The notes beneath the pieces are model-generated. The model was not told the origin of the DNA. It was given only the letters and a program-made list of their open reading frames with translations, and did no database searches. The position numbers and the translations under genes were made by a program. Below, piece after piece: positions 33,118 to 42,526 of a DNA stretch of 51,644 bases. This DNA comes from Oscillibacter sp. (lineage in GTDB: Bacteria; Bacillota; Clostridia; Oscillospirales; Oscillospiraceae): NCBI GenBank assembly GCA_017547085.1, contig JAFYQM010000055.1, positions 1-51,644 on the forward strand, written 5' to 3'. Position 1 is the stretch's first letter, and every line of letters starts with the position of its first letter.

Positions 33118-35361
33118 ATGATCACTTTACATGATAACGGCGTCTTTCTGGTTGGCGGCGCACCCTGTGCCGCAGCATCTGTCTCTCCCGAGGAGGGGCG
33201 GCAGCGCACCATGGCCTGGAACATTCTCCAGTGCCACAACACCAGTGGTGACACCGAAAACCTGAAGATTCGCTTTGATGCCATGCTGTCTCACGACATC
33301 ACCTATGTGGGCATCATTCAGCAGGCCCGTGCCTCCGGCATGAAGGAATTTCCCATCCCCTACGCCCTGACCAACTGCCACAACAGCCTGTGTGCCGTGG
33401 GCGGCACCATCAACGAGGATGACCATGTCTTTGGCCTCTCTGCCGCAAAGAAGTACGGCGGTATTTATGTGCCTGCGAACCAGAGCGTCATCCACTCCTA
33501 TGGCCGCGAGCAGATGGCAAAGTGCGGCGCCATGATCCTCGGCTCCGACTCCCACACCCGCTATGGCGCATTGGGCACCATGGCCGTGGGCGAGGGCGGT
33601 CCCGAGCTGGCCAAGCAGCTACTGAAAAACACCTGGGATGTGAAGTTCCCCAAGGTGGTTCTGGTGTATCTCACCGGTACCCCCAGACAGGGCATCGGCC
33701 CCCACGACGTGGCCATCGCACTGGTGAAGGCCACCTTCGCCTCCGGCTTTGTGAACAACTGCGTGCTGGAATTCTGCGGCCCCGGCATCAAGGACCTTCC
33801 CATCGACTTCCGCAACGGCATTGATGTGATGACCACGGAAACCACCTGTCTGTCCTCTATCTGGGAAACGGACGATGTGACCCGCAGCTTCTACGAGGCA
33901 CACCAGCGCGGCGGAGACTACCAGCCCCTCCATCCCGCCGACGGCGCTTACTATGATAAGTACATCGAGATCGACCTCTCCAAGGTCGAATCCATGATCG
34001 CCCTGCCCTTCCACCCCTCCAACGCATGGACTATCCATGAATTTTTGGAAAACGCAGAAACCATTCTGGCCGATCTGGAAGCCGACGCGCAGAAGCGTTT
34101 CCCGAAGGCCAAAGTCAGCCTGATGAACAAGATTCACGCCGACGGCAGCGTCTGGGCTGATCAGGGCGTTATTGCCGGTTGTGCCGGCGGCCTCTTCGAC
34201 AACATCGATGAAGCTGCCGCCATTTTAAAGGATGGCAGCTGCGGCAACGGCTATTTCACACTGGATGTCTATCCCACCAGCGTTCCCGTCAGTCTGGAAC
34301 TGACCCAAACCGGCGCTACTGCCGCGCTGCTGCAGTCCGGCGCCGTCATCAAGCCCAGTTTCTGCGGCCCCTGCTTTGGTGCGGGCGATGTCCCCTCCCA
34401 CAACGGCCTGTCCCTCCGCCACACCACCCGCAACTTCCCCAACCGCGAGGGCTCCAAGCCCGGCGAGGGTCAGTTTGCAGGCGTCTGCCTGATGGATGCC
34501 CGCTCCATCGCCGCTACGGCCCTGAACGGCGGTAAGATCACCGCTGCCACGGATATTGCCTACGATTATGTTCCCCACGAGTATCATTTCGATAAGAGCG
34601 TCTATGACCGCCGGCTGTATTACGGCTTCGGCAAGGCCGACCCCAGCGTGGAACTGATCATGGGCCCCAACATCACCGACTGGCCGAAGATGCAGCCTCT
34701 GGCCGAAAACCTACTGGTGGAACTGGCCGCCGTGCTGCGTGACCCTGTTACCACCACGGACGAACTGATCCCCTCTGGCGAGACCTCCTCCTACCGCTCC
34801 AACCCGCTGCGTCTGGCGGAGTTCACTCTCTCCCGCCGGGAGCCCGCCTATGTGGGCCGCGCCAAGGCGGCGGCAGAAGTGGAAGCCGCCCGCATCGCAG
34901 GCAACGCTCCTACGGCTTTGAAAGCGATTCTGGACAGGGTGGGCGACGGCTCCGCTCTGATGAACACCACCCAGTTCGGCTCCTGTGTCTTCGCCAACAA
35001 GCCCGGCGACGGCTCCGCCCGTGAGCAGGCAGCTTCCTGTCAGAAGGTACTTGGTGGTTTTGCCAACATCTGCTATGAATTTGCCACCAAGCGCTACCGC
35101 TCCAACTGCATCAACTGGGGCATCCTGCCCTTTACGCTGGATCAAGGCACCACCTTTGATTACGATAACGGCGATTGTGTCTTCGTCCCCGGCATCCGCA
35201 ATGCCATTGAAACCGGTGTCGAGGATATTCCCGCCAAGGTCATCCGCAAGGACGGCCGCGTGGAAGATATTTTGCTGCATGTCAAGGGTCTGACTGCCGA
35301 CGAAAAGGAAATCATTCTGGACGGCTGTCTGATGAATTATTACGCCAACCGCGCCGAGTAA
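33118..35361 (+). CDS. Aconitase-family hydratase
   Basis: A 747-residue aconitase-superfamily hydratase with an iron-sulfur site. It shows MILGSDSHTRYGALGTMAVGEGG (shown here only as a landmark, residues about 140-163), PSFCGPCFGAGDVPSHNGLS with two cluster cysteines, and the C-terminal swivel domain around GSCVFANKPGDGS and RYRSNCINWGILPF. It belongs to the YbhJ/AcnX-unlike 'hydratase' branch rather than classical AcnA. The isocitrate dehydrogenase gene follows 11 bp later, so citrate-to-isocitrate isomerisation is the likely role. ATG 33118 follows GCAGGAGGGATCTCC. No citrate synthase is in the window. Confidence 0.88.
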   Translation: MITLHDNGVFLVGGAPCAAASVSPEEGRQRTMAWNILQCHNTSGDTENLKIRFDAMLSHDITYVGIIQQARASGMKEFPIPYALTNCHNSLCAVGGTINEDDHVFGLSAAKKYGGIYVPANQSVIHSYGREQMAKCGAMILGSDSHTRYGALGTMAVGEGGPELAKQLLKNTWDVKFPKVVLVYLTGTPRQGIGPHDVAIALVKATFASGFVNNCVLEFCGPGIKDLPIDFRNGIDVMTTETTCLSSIWETDDVTRSFYEAHQRGGDYQPLHPADGAYYDKYIEIDLSKVESMIALPFHPSNAWTIHEFLENAETILADLEADAQKRFPKAKVSLMNKIHADGSVWADQGVIAGCAGGLFDNIDEAAAILKDGSCGNGYFTLDVYPTSVPVSLELTQTGATAALLQSGAVIKPSFCGPCFGAGDVPSHNGLSLRHTTRNFPNREGSKPGEGQFAGVCLMDARSIAATALNGGKITAATDIAYDYVPHEYHFDKSVYDRRLYYGFGKADPSVELIMGPNITDWPKMQPLAENLLVELAAVLRDPVTTTDELIPSGETSSYRSNPLRLAEFTLSRREPAYVGRAKAAAEVEAARIAGNAPTALKAILDRVGDGSALMNTTQFGSCVFANKPGDGSAREQAASCQKVLGGFANICYEFATKRYRSNCINWGILPFTLDQGTTFDYDNGDCVFVPGIRNAIETGVEDIPAKVIRKDGRVEDILLHVKGLTADEKEIILDGCLMNYYANRAE

Positions 35362-35372
35362 GGGAGGTTTTT

Positions 35373-36587
35373 ATGGAAAAAATCAAGATGACCACCCCCC
35401 TCGTGGAGATGGATGGCGACGAAATGACCCGCATTTTGTGGGCCATGATCAAGGAAAAGCTGATCCTTCCTTTTGTGGATCTGAAGACTGAGTACTACGA
35501 TCTGGGTCTGCTGCACCGCAACGAAACGAAGGATCAGGTAACAGTGGATTCCGCACTGGCCACCAAAAAATACGGCGTAGCCGTCAAGTGCGCCACCATC
35601 ACCCCCAACCGCCAGCGCATGGAGGAATACCCCCAGCTGACAGAGATGTGGAAATCTCCCAACGGCACCATCCGCTCCATTCTGGACGGCACCGTGTTCC
35701 GCGCCCCCATCTGTATCGACGCAGTGAAGCCGGTGGTGAAGAACTGGAAGAAGCCCATCACCATTGCCCGCCATGCCTACGGTGATGTTTACAAGGCTGT
35801 GGACATGGAGACCACGGAACCCGGCACCGCCACTCTGACCTTCACCGGAGAGAGCGGCGAAACGAAAACCATCACCGTACAGAAGGTGGATGGTCCCGCC
35901 GTGTGGCAGGGTGCCCACAACAAGGAAAGCTCCATCCGCTCCTTTGCAAAGGCCTGCTTCCAGTACGCGATCGATACGAAGCAGGACCTGTGGTTCTCCA
36001 CCAAGGATACCATTGCCAAGGTCTACGACGGTGCGTTCAAACGCATCTTCGAGGAAGAATACGAAACCTACAAGGCCAAGTTTGAAGAACTGGGCATCAC
36101 CTATTTCTACACGCTGATCGATGACGCTGTAGCCCGTGTCATCCGCTCCGAGGGCGGCTACATCTGGGCCTGCAAGAATTACGACGGCGACGTGATGAGC
36201 GACATGGTGTCCACTGCGTTTGGCTCTCTCGCCATGATGACCTCCGTGCTGGTGGCTCCCGACGGCACCACGGAGTACGAAGCCGCTCACGGCACCGTCA
36301 CCCGCCACTACTACAAGTACCTCAAGGGCGAGCAGACCTCCACTAACCCCATGGCTACCATCTTTGCATGGTCCGGCGCGCTGAAAAAGCGCGGTCAGCT
36401 GGATGGCCTTGCCGATCTGGTGAATTTCGGTGAAAAGCTGGAGGAAGCCTGTTTCGATACCCTCAACGAAGGTATTATGACCCGCGACCTTGTTGGGCTG
36501 GTAGAGCCCGGCTTCACCGCCACCGCCGTTACCAGTGCAGAATTCTTAGATGCCATCGCAGAGCGTCTGGCCAAAAAACTTACATGA
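35373..36587 (+). CDS. icd: NADP-dependent isocitrate dehydrogenase (eukaryote-like type)
   Basis: A 404-residue homodimeric isocitrate dehydrogenase of the IDP type: TPLVEMDGDEMTRILW at the N-terminus, ATITPNRQRMEEY, GTIRSILDGTVFRAPI with substrate residues, DGDVMSDMVSTAFGSL and EAAHGTVTRHY with NADP-binding positions. It oxidises isocitrate to 2-oxoglutarate and CO2. It is co-transcribed with the aconitase-like gene (11-bp gap, GGGAGG site) and ends in a strong terminator. With the two glutamate dehydrogenases it supplies the 2-oxoglutarate/glutamate node. Confidence 0.95.
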   Translation: MEKIKMTTPLVEMDGDEMTRILWAMIKEKLILPFVDLKTEYYDLGLLHRNETKDQVTVDSALATKKYGVAVKCATITPNRQRMEEYPQLTEMWKSPNGTIRSILDGTVFRAPICIDAVKPVVKNWKKPITIARHAYGDVYKAVDMETTEPGTATLTFTGESGETKTITVQKVDGPAVWQGAHNKESSIRSFAKACFQYAIDTKQDLWFSTKDTIAKVYDGAFKRIFEEEYETYKAKFEELGITYFYTLIDDAVARVIRSEGGYIWACKNYDGDVMSDMVSTAFGSLAMMTSVLVAPDGTTEYEAAHGTVTRHYYKYLKGEQTSTNPMATIFAWSGALKKRGQLDGLADLVNFGEKLEEACFDTLNEGIMTRDLVGLVEPGFTATAVTSAEFLDAIAERLAKKLT

Positions 36588-36589
36588 TA

Positions 36590-36626
36590 AAACAGACCCG
36601 CACAAATATGTGCGGGTCTGTTTTTT
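36590..36626. terminator. Bidirectional terminator between icd and the P-type ATPase
   Basis: A 14-bp stem AAACAGACCCGCAC/GTGCGGGTCTGTTT with a 6-nt loop. T-runs follow on both strands; the plus T-run overlaps the stop codon of the convergent ATPase gene (36627-36625). Confidence 0.9.
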
Positions 36627-39195
36627 ATACGCTTCGCAGTGCTTTCATCAACTGCACAGCCACCAACGAAGCGGCTGCCAGCAGTGCGACCGCACCGAGC
36701 TGTACTCCGCTCAGCGCCGCCACATAGAACAGGCCATGGAGCGCCGGAGCCAGCAGGACTGCCGTCAGCAGCACGGTTCCCACAGCGACAGCAAGCAACA
36801 GGACCGGATTATTCCACAGCCGTTTGGAAAACAGCACCGGCCGCTGGGCCTTGCAGCTAAAACCGTGGAGCAAACGGCTGAAGCACAGCGTGGCAAAGGC
36901 CATGGTGCTGCCTGTCAGCGCGTCTGTGCGCAGTCCGATATAGAAAGCCGCCACGGTAGCCGCCGCGATCAAAAGGCCTTCCACCGCCACAGCGATAAGA
37001 AACGGACGGGTCAGGATGCCCTCGTCGCGGGGGCGGGGTTTCTCCCGCATCACAGCCCCCGTATGCGGTTCCACGCCCAGTGCAATGGCAGGCAGAGAAT
37101 CCGTCAGCAGATTGATAAACAGCAGATGCACCGCCGCAAAAGGAACCGGCAGCCCCATCAGCGAAGCGTACAACACGGTCAGGATGCCCGCTGTGTTGCC
37201 GGAGAGCAGAAACTGAATGGCGCGGATAATATTGGCATACACGTTTCGGCCGTTTTCCACCGCCTTGACGATGGTTGCAAAGTTGTCGTCCGTCAGCACC
37301 ATACCGGCGGCATCCTTTGCCACCTCTGTGCCGGTAATGCCCATGGCCACACCAATATCCGCCTGTTTCAGCGCAGGCGCGTCATTGACGCCGTCGCCGG
37401 TCATGGCTACCAGATTCCCAAGACTCTGCCATGCCCGCACGATGCGGATCTTGTGTTCCGGCGATACCCGGGCGTAAACACTGACGGAAGAGACGGTTTT
37501 TCGCAGTTCCTCATCACTCATATGTTGGATATCCGCACCCTCCAGAGCCACCGTACCGGGAGTCAAAATACCGATTTCCTTGGCAATGGCCGAAGCAGTT
37601 ACCTTGTGATCGCCGGTAATCATAATGGGGCGAATGCCTGCGGCGATGCACTGGCTGACAGCAGTCTTTGCCTCCTCTCTGGGGGGATCCATCATAGCGA
37701 TCAGCCCCAAAAAGGTCAGTTCCCGCTCCATGTCCAGCGAAAGAGACTGGTCGGGCAGTCTGCGGCAGGCAAAGGCCAGCACGCGCAGTCCCTCACCGGA
37801 AAATTGCCGGTTAACCTCCTCGATCTCTTCCCTTTCCAGCGGCCCGATCATGCTGCGGTCCAGCAACACATCCACCGCGCCCTTGGTCAACAAAATCCGA
37901 CCACCTGCCGCATCATGGACGGTAGACATCAGCTTCCGGTCGGAATCGAAGGGCAGTTCCGCCAAACGGGGATACTTTCTGCGCATATCCTCCTCGTCAA
38001 TCCCATGGGCCTCTCCCAGACGCACCAGCGCCGTTTCCGTGGGATCTCCTACCTCTCCTGCCTCCGTTACTGTGGCATCGCTGCACAGCAGCGCCGTCCG
38101 CAGCAGCGGTTCCTGCACGGGGTTGGAGAAGTCCGCCTCCCCTGCTGTCAGAACCTTCCCTGCCACATAGAGTTTCTTCACGGTCATCCGGTTCTGAGTC
38201 AGGGTGCCGGTCTTGTCAGAGCAGATTACGGACACGCTGCCAAGGCCCTCCACGGCCTGCAGCTTTCGGATGATGGCATGTTCCCGGGCCATTTTCTGAG
38301 TGCCGAAGGACAGCACGATCGTCACAATGGAGCTGAGGGCTTCCGGAATGGCAGCCACCGCCAACGCCACAGCAAAAAGAAAGGCCTGCATGACATTCTC
38401 CTGCCGCACGAACACGCTGACCGCAAACAGCACCGCACACAGCGCCAGAATGATCCCACTCAGCTTTTTACCGAACCGGTCAAGACTGACCTGCAGCGGC
38501 GTCTTTTTCTCCTCTGTGCTCTTCAGTAGTGCGGCAATGGTGCCCATTTCCGTATGCATACCGGTGGCAGTTACCAAAAACCGCCCCCGCCCGTAGGTCA
38601 CAAAGCTTCCAGAAAACACCATATTCTTCCGGTCGCCCAAGGGCACCTCTCCTGCAATGGCGGCAGTGTCCTTTTCCACCGGCAGGCTCTCGCCTGTCAA
38701 AGCGCTCTCCGCACATTTCAGGCTGGCAGCTTCCAGCAGCCGTCCATCGGCGCAAACCGCGTCGCCAGCCTCTAACACCACGATATCTCCCGGTACGACT
38801 TCCCGTCCCGCGATCTGCACCACACCGCCGTCCCGCACCACCTTGGCCGTGGGCGCGGACATCTGCTTCAGACTGTCTAGCGAAGCCGCGGCTCTCACCG
38901 TCTGGATGGTGCCCAGCACAGCGTTCAGCAAAATGACCGCAAGTATGACCAGCGCGCTCTCCCAGTCACCGAGTACCGCTGAGATACCTGCGGCCGCCAG
39001 CAGAATGATCACAAGCACATCCTTGAACTGCTCCAAAAAAATCTGCAGCGTGCTTTTCCTCACCCCTGCCTGCAGTTCATTGGGGCCATACTGCTCCAGC
39101 CGTTTTTGTGCTTCCTGCGGGGAAAGACCTGCTTCGCCGCATTGCAGCTGCTCAAACAGTTCCCCGCGTTCTTTCTGCCAGATTCTTTTTTCCAT
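36625..39195 (-). CDS. P-type cation ATPase (type II), probable Mn2+ exporter
   Basis: An 856-residue P-type ATPase of the Ca2+/Mn2+ (type IIA) class. Landmarks in order are an N-terminal cation ATPase domain (LSPQEAQKRLEQYGPNEL), actuator loop TGES (167-170), M4 motif AAIPEALSS (281-289), phosphorylated Asp327 in CSDKTGTLT, and hinge MTGDGVNDAPALK. About 10 membrane segments. Calcium pumps share these motifs, but the leader holds a Mn2+ (yybP-ykoY) riboswitch, and related riboswitch-linked pumps such as YoaB of Lactococcus export Mn2+. I therefore favour Mn2+ detoxification. AAAGGAG places the start at 39195. Confidence 0.92.
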   Translation of the reverse strand: MEKRIWQKERGELFEQLQCGEAGLSPQEAQKRLEQYGPNELQAGVRKSTLQIFLEQFKDVLVIILLAAAGISAVLGDWESALVILAVILLNAVLGTIQTVRAAASLDSLKQMSAPTAKVVRDGGVVQIAGREVVPGDIVVLEAGDAVCADGRLLEAASLKCAESALTGESLPVEKDTAAIAGEVPLGDRKNMVFSGSFVTYGRGRFLVTATGMHTEMGTIAALLKSTEEKKTPLQVSLDRFGKKLSGIILALCAVLFAVSVFVRQENVMQAFLFAVALAVAAIPEALSSIVTIVLSFGTQKMAREHAIIRKLQAVEGLGSVSVICSDKTGTLTQNRMTVKKLYVAGKVLTAGEADFSNPVQEPLLRTALLCSDATVTEAGEVGDPTETALVRLGEAHGIDEEDMRRKYPRLAELPFDSDRKLMSTVHDAAGGRILLTKGAVDVLLDRSMIGPLEREEIEEVNRQFSGEGLRVLAFACRRLPDQSLSLDMERELTFLGLIAMMDPPREEAKTAVSQCIAAGIRPIMITGDHKVTASAIAKEIGILTPGTVALEGADIQHMSDEELRKTVSSVSVYARVSPEHKIRIVRAWQSLGNLVAMTGDGVNDAPALKQADIGVAMGITGTEVAKDAAGMVLTDDNFATIVKAVENGRNVYANIIRAIQFLLSGNTAGILTVLYASLMGLPVPFAAVHLLFINLLTDSLPAIALGVEPHTGAVMREKPRPRDEGILTRPFLIAVAVEGLLIAAATVAAFYIGLRTDALTGSTMAFATLCFSRLLHGFSCKAQRPVLFSKRLWNNPVLLLAVAVGTVLLTAVLLAPALHGLFYVAALSGVQLGAVALLAAASLVAVQLMKALRSV

Positions 39196-39225
39196 AGGTC
39201 GACTCCTTTCGGCAAGACGCAAAAA

Positions 39226-39272
39226 AGCGAGACCTTTGCGTCAATGCCCTGCATTGATACAAAAGTCTCGCT
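39226..39272 (-). terminator. Riboswitch expression-platform terminator before the P-type ATPase
   Basis: A long hairpin: AGCGAGAC/GTCTCGCT at the base, then a nearly continuous arm with CAATGC/GCATTG at the tip. TTTTTTGCG follows on the minus strand. It ends about 30 bp before the ATPase start codon. Mn2+-bound aptamer should prevent it forming. Confidence 0.85.
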
Positions 39273-39275
39273 ATT

Positions 39276-39358
39276 TCAATCTACAGCGGAGGTCTCCCCC
39301 GTCATGACGCTGTCAGATACACATCAGAAGGATGTGCAAGCTACTCCCTTTTCGGTTG
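39276..39358 (-). ncRNA. Mn2+ riboswitch (yybP-ykoY motif)
   Basis: The minus strand reads AAAAGGGAGTAGC at the 5' side (39352-39340), a P2 hairpin (GCACATCC/GATGTGT), CTGACAGCGTCATGAC, then GGGGGAGACCTCCGC (about 39301-39285). The two conserved loops GGGAGUA and GGGGAGACC, which together bind Mn2+, are both present in the right order. The downstream gene is a P-type ATPase. I identify it by motif memory; a covariance search would confirm it. Confidence 0.85.
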
Positions 39359-39364
39359 GGCTTG

Positions 39365-39393
39365 ATAGTACTATATCTTACCCAAACAGTCAA
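39365..39393 (-). promoter_or_regulatory. Promoter of the Mn2+ riboswitch leader
   Basis: TTGACT (39393-39388), a 17-bp spacer and TACTAT (39370-39365) on the minus strand. The transcript would start about at the aptamer's 5' edge. Confidence 0.7.
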
Positions 39394-39415
39394 GGAGTAT
39401 ACCCTTCAGATTTCG

Positions 39416-40765
39416 TTAATTCTTGGTAGGCTTGCGATAGAACAGGTTGCCGATGACCATGATCACAGCAAACACCACCAGATAGAACAGGACGGTCTTG
39501 CCATAAGCAGCGAACGCAGCATACACCATGAACACGCAGCCACACAGTCCCAGAATGGGCATCACAAAACGCTTGAAGCCGTTCAGTTCATTGCTCTTGC
39601 GAATGAACATGATAAACATGGGAATATACATGCCGTACAGGGTCACGATGGGCAGCTCGGAGGAGTCGAAGCTGAAGGGACCGAACCAGGGAGCCGTCAG
39701 ATTGGCGCCATAGAAGTACAGCAGCCAGAAGGCATCAACCGCCAGGCTGAAGACGGCGGAGTTGCTGGGCATATTGGTAACGGGATCCACCTGCTTGAAC
39801 AGCTCAGGCTTGGGACCCTGACCACGGGCAGCAAGAGCATACATACCGCGGCAGCAAGCGAGCATCAGGCCGTTGAGGGTGCCCAGGCAGGAGATCACGA
39901 TCAGTACGAACACCAGTGTGCCGGCAGCCTGACCGAACACATTCTGGAATGCCATCTTGGCAGCAGCCTGACCGCTGGCCATCAGTTCCTCGGTAGTCAC
40001 GGCACCGTTCAGGCCGATGTAGTACAGAATATAGGTCGCAACCACGATGAATGCGCCCAGAACCAGTGCGATGGGCAGGTTCTTCTTGGCGTCCTTCAAC
40101 TCAGCGTTGATGGAGGTAGCCAGAACCCAGCCCTCATAAGCGAAGGCCACAGCTACGGAAGCGCCCATCAGGCCAGTACCGACGGGAACAGTAGAAGTCA
40201 CATTGGTGAAGTTTGCAGTCATGCTGCCGTTGCTCAGGCCAACGATGGTACCAACCACGGCCATCAGTGCCAAGGGGATCATCTTGATGACAGTGGTAGA
40301 AACCTGAAACTTGCCTGCCACTCTGGGAGCCAAAGCATTCATGGCATAGTCCATGCACAGGAAGAACGCGGAGATCGCCAGGCAGGAGCCGCCGGTAATA
40401 TCCCAGTCCAGCAGCACGCAGACATAACGGGCACTGACCCATGCCAAGACAGACGTCAGGCAGGGAGTATAAATGGTCGCCATGAACCAGCCAATATTAT
40501 AAGCATACCGGTCGCCCATGGTAGCTTCCGCATAGTCCACAAGGCCGTTGACCTTCTCATACTTAGTTGCCATCGTTGCAAACACATAGGAGCAGATAAT
40601 CATGATCGCGCCAACGATCAGCCATGCCAGAATGCCCAGAGGCATATTACCGCCGGTCTTGTTCAGAACGGCCTCTGCCTTGAAAAACACACCGGAACCG
40701 ATAACCACGCCAACGACCATGCAGATCGCAGTCGGAAGACCGTATTTCTTCTCTAACTTTTCCAT
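39416..40765 (-). CDS. APC-superfamily amino acid permease
   Basis: A 449-residue amino acid/polyamine permease with 12 hydrophobic segments. The N-terminus AICMVVGVVIGSGVFFKAEAVL carries the GSGxF substrate loop of the L-type (LAT/SteT-like) branch, and AFAYEGWVLATSINAELKDA is the matching TM6 region. The substrate is unknown; LAT-like carriers exchange neutral amino acids. ATG 40765 (MEKLEKKYGL) is favoured over a GTG four codons upstream that overlaps AAAGG. It ends 23 bp before the promoter of the Mn2+ riboswitch, so the two units are separate. Confidence 0.9.
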   Translation of the reverse strand: MEKLEKKYGLPTAICMVVGVVIGSGVFFKAEAVLNKTGGNMPLGILAWLIVGAIMIICSYVFATMATKYEKVNGLVDYAEATMGDRYAYNIGWFMATIYTPCLTSVLAWVSARYVCVLLDWDITGGSCLAISAFFLCMDYAMNALAPRVAGKFQVSTTVIKMIPLALMAVVGTIVGLSNGSMTANFTNVTSTVPVGTGLMGASVAVAFAYEGWVLATSINAELKDAKKNLPIALVLGAFIVVATYILYYIGLNGAVTTEELMASGQAAAKMAFQNVFGQAAGTLVFVLIVISCLGTLNGLMLACCRGMYALAARGQGPKPELFKQVDPVTNMPSNSAVFSLAVDAFWLLYFYGANLTAPWFGPFSFDSSELPIVTLYGMYIPMFIMFIRKSNELNGFKRFVMPILGLCGCVFMVYAAFAAYGKTVLFYLVVFAVIMVIGNLFYRKPTKN

Positions 40766-40916
40766 AAGTCCTCTCACCTTTCAGATTTCACCGCTTTACT
40801 GCGGAATATTATTTAAGATATCACCTTTTTAGCAAAAATGCAATCCATTTCCTTGATATTGTCTAAAAGTAACATGAATTATTTTCTCATCTATCCGAAT
40901 AAATTTACATCCCTGC

Positions 40917-41369
40917 TTATTCTCCCATTACCTGAAAGACAATATCCCGCTGCCGGTCGCGGGTATCACACTCGATCAGTGTCAAATTCTGCCACGGGCC
41001 GACCATCAGCTTTCCGTTCACAAAGGGCACCGTGATAAAGGGCGACAGCAGAGCTGCCTTGATATGAGAGGACCCGTTATCGTCATGCCAGGTATCGTGA
41101 TGGCGGTAATGAATGACCCGCCCGTTCTCATCCCGATAGGGCGAAAAAACGTCCAGCGCCTCCTTCAGATCGTGATGCACGATGCCCGGTTCAAACTCCA
41201 GCGTCGTTAGCCCTGCCACACCACCGGTGGTAAATCCTGTAATGGTTCCGTTAGAAATCCCGTGCTGTCGGCAAGCGTTGGTGATTGCCTGCTGAAAATC
41301 CTCCGTCACATCGATCATGCCCATGTGGGCACGGGTGCGGTATGTTTTGATTTCCGTATAAACTGCCAT
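40917..41369 (-). CDS. YjbQ/UPF0047 family protein (secondary thiamine-phosphate synthase-like)
   Basis: A 150-residue YjbQ-family protein. It has GFTTGGVAGLTTLEFEPGIV, NGSSHIKAALLSPFITVPF and GPWQNLTLIECDTRDRQRDI, the conserved histidine- and glutamate-containing core. The family has weak thiamine-phosphate synthase activity in E. coli; the physiological role is unsettled. The start at 41369 (MAVYTEIKTY) has GGAGGCGC upstream; the longer frame does not. It is divergent from the Smr-like gene. Confidence 0.88.
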   Translation of the reverse strand: MAVYTEIKTYRTRAHMGMIDVTEDFQQAITNACRQHGISNGTITGFTTGGVAGLTTLEFEPGIVHHDLKEALDVFSPYRDENGRVIHYRHHDTWHDDNGSSHIKAALLSPFITVPFVNGKLMVGPWQNLTLIECDTRDRQRDIVFQVMGE

Positions 41370-41449
41370 AAAAGCGCCTCCACTTTTTTGTTTTCTGCAT
41401 TGTAACACATTTTCTCTCATGGTACAATCGTCCCAAAGGAGGCGATCGC

Positions 41450-41695
41450 ATGGTATCCGGTGTGATTACCGTAGATTTACATGGAAAAAACAGCTATCAG
41501 GCCAAAGTGACGGTGGATGCCCTGCTGCGCCGTGCTTCACCGGGCACCTACCGTCTGCGGCTCATCCACGGCTGCCATGGCGGCACCGCCCTGCGGGAAC
41601 TGCTCCGCACGGAGTATGCGCATCATCCCCAAGTCAAGCGGATGATCCTCTCCTCAGACGGGGGCGCCACGGAACTGGTCCTCCGTGAATACTGA
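41450..41695 (+). CDS. Smr-domain small protein
   Basis: An 81-residue stand-alone Smr-type domain. VITVDLHGKNSYQAKVTVDA matches the LDLHG start, RLRLIHGCHGGTALRELLRT the central HGxGxG-like loop (HGCHGG here) and VKRMILSSDGGATELVL the end. Smr domains bind or nick nucleic acids, often in mismatch or ribosome-collision contexts. AAAGGAGGCGATCGC precedes the ATG. It is the first gene of a three-gene plus-strand operon with the nitrilase-like and MGMT-like genes. Confidence 0.8.
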   Translation: MVSGVITVDLHGKNSYQAKVTVDALLRRASPGTYRLRLIHGCHGGTALRELLRTEYAHHPQVKRMILSSDGGATELVLREY

Positions 41696-41710
41696 TACAA
41701 GGAGATCTGT

Positions 41711-42526
41711 ATGCGTATTGCAATGATCCAGATGGCTGTCACTGATGACAAGCAGCATAATATCCAGACCGCCTGTGAAAAAATCCACGCCGCGGCTGCA
41801 AATGGCACGGATATCGCGGTTCTTCCAGAGATGTTTTGCTGTCCTTACCGGAACGACTGCTTTGCAGTCTACGGTGAACCGGACGGCGGTGAAGCACAGA
41901 CAGCACTCTCCCGTCTGGCCGCGGAACTGCAGATCTACATCGTGGGCGGTTCTATTCCCGAACTGACAGAAGGAAAAATTTACAACACCAGCTATGTCTA
42001 CGACCGGCAGGGAAAACAGATTGCAAAACACCGCAAAGCCCACCTCTTTGACATTGATGTTGTCGGCGGACAGCGCTTCAAAGAATCCGACACGCTTTCC
42101 CCGGGAAATGCTATCACCACATTTGAGACAGAGTTTGGCACCATGGGGCTTTGCATCTGCTTCGATTTACGATTTGAAGAACTGGCCCGCTGTATGTGTC
42201 TGCAGGGCGCAAAGGTAATTTTCGTGCCCGCAGCTTTCAACATGACCACCGGTCCCGCACACTGGGAACTGCTGTTCCGACAACGTGCTGTGGATAACCA
42301 GTGTTTTACGGTGGGTGTTTCTCCCGCCCGTAATGAAAGCAGCAGCTATGTGGCTTACGGGAACTCCATCGCTGTGGACCCGTGGGGCAGCGTGATCTGC
42401 CGTGCAGATCACAGCGAGGTCACGCTGTACGCTGATCTGACACTGGGCCAAATCGACTCCATCCGGCAGCAGCTGCCGATTCTCTCTGCCCGCAGAACGG
42501 ATCTTTATGAGGTCGCGGCACGATGA
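41711..42526 (+). CDS. Carbon-nitrogen hydrolase, omega-amidase (Nit2-like)
   Basis: A 271-residue nitrilase-superfamily amidase. The catalytic triad is Glu40 (LPEMF), Lys109 (KHRKAHLFDID) and Cys150 (CICFDLRFEE). KAHLFDID and the CFDLRFPE-like motif match omega-amidases (Nit2/YafV), which convert 2-oxoglutaramate or 2-oxosuccinamate to 2-oxoglutarate or oxaloacetate. It starts 15 bp after the Smr gene and overlaps the MGMT-like gene by four bases. A role in metabolite repair of glutamine transamination products is likely. Confidence 0.88.
   Translation: MRIAMIQMAVTDDKQHNIQTACEKIHAAAANGTDIAVLPEMFCCPYRNDCFAVYGEPDGGEAQTALSRLAAELQIYIVGGSIPELTEGKIYNTSYVYDRQGKQIAKHRKAHLFDIDVVGGQRFKESDTLSPGNAITTFETEFGTMGLCICFDLRFEELARCMCLQGAKVIFVPAAFNMTTGPAHWELLFRQRAVDNQCFTVGVSPARNESSSYVAYGNSIAVDPWGSVICRADHSEVTLYADLTLGQIDSIRQQLPILSARRTDLYEVAAR

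Noticed and set aside
36550-38529. 659-codon plus-strand frame over the P-type ATPase
   Set aside because: Shadow of the ATPase, rich in Gln/His/Arg, beginning inside the end of icd.
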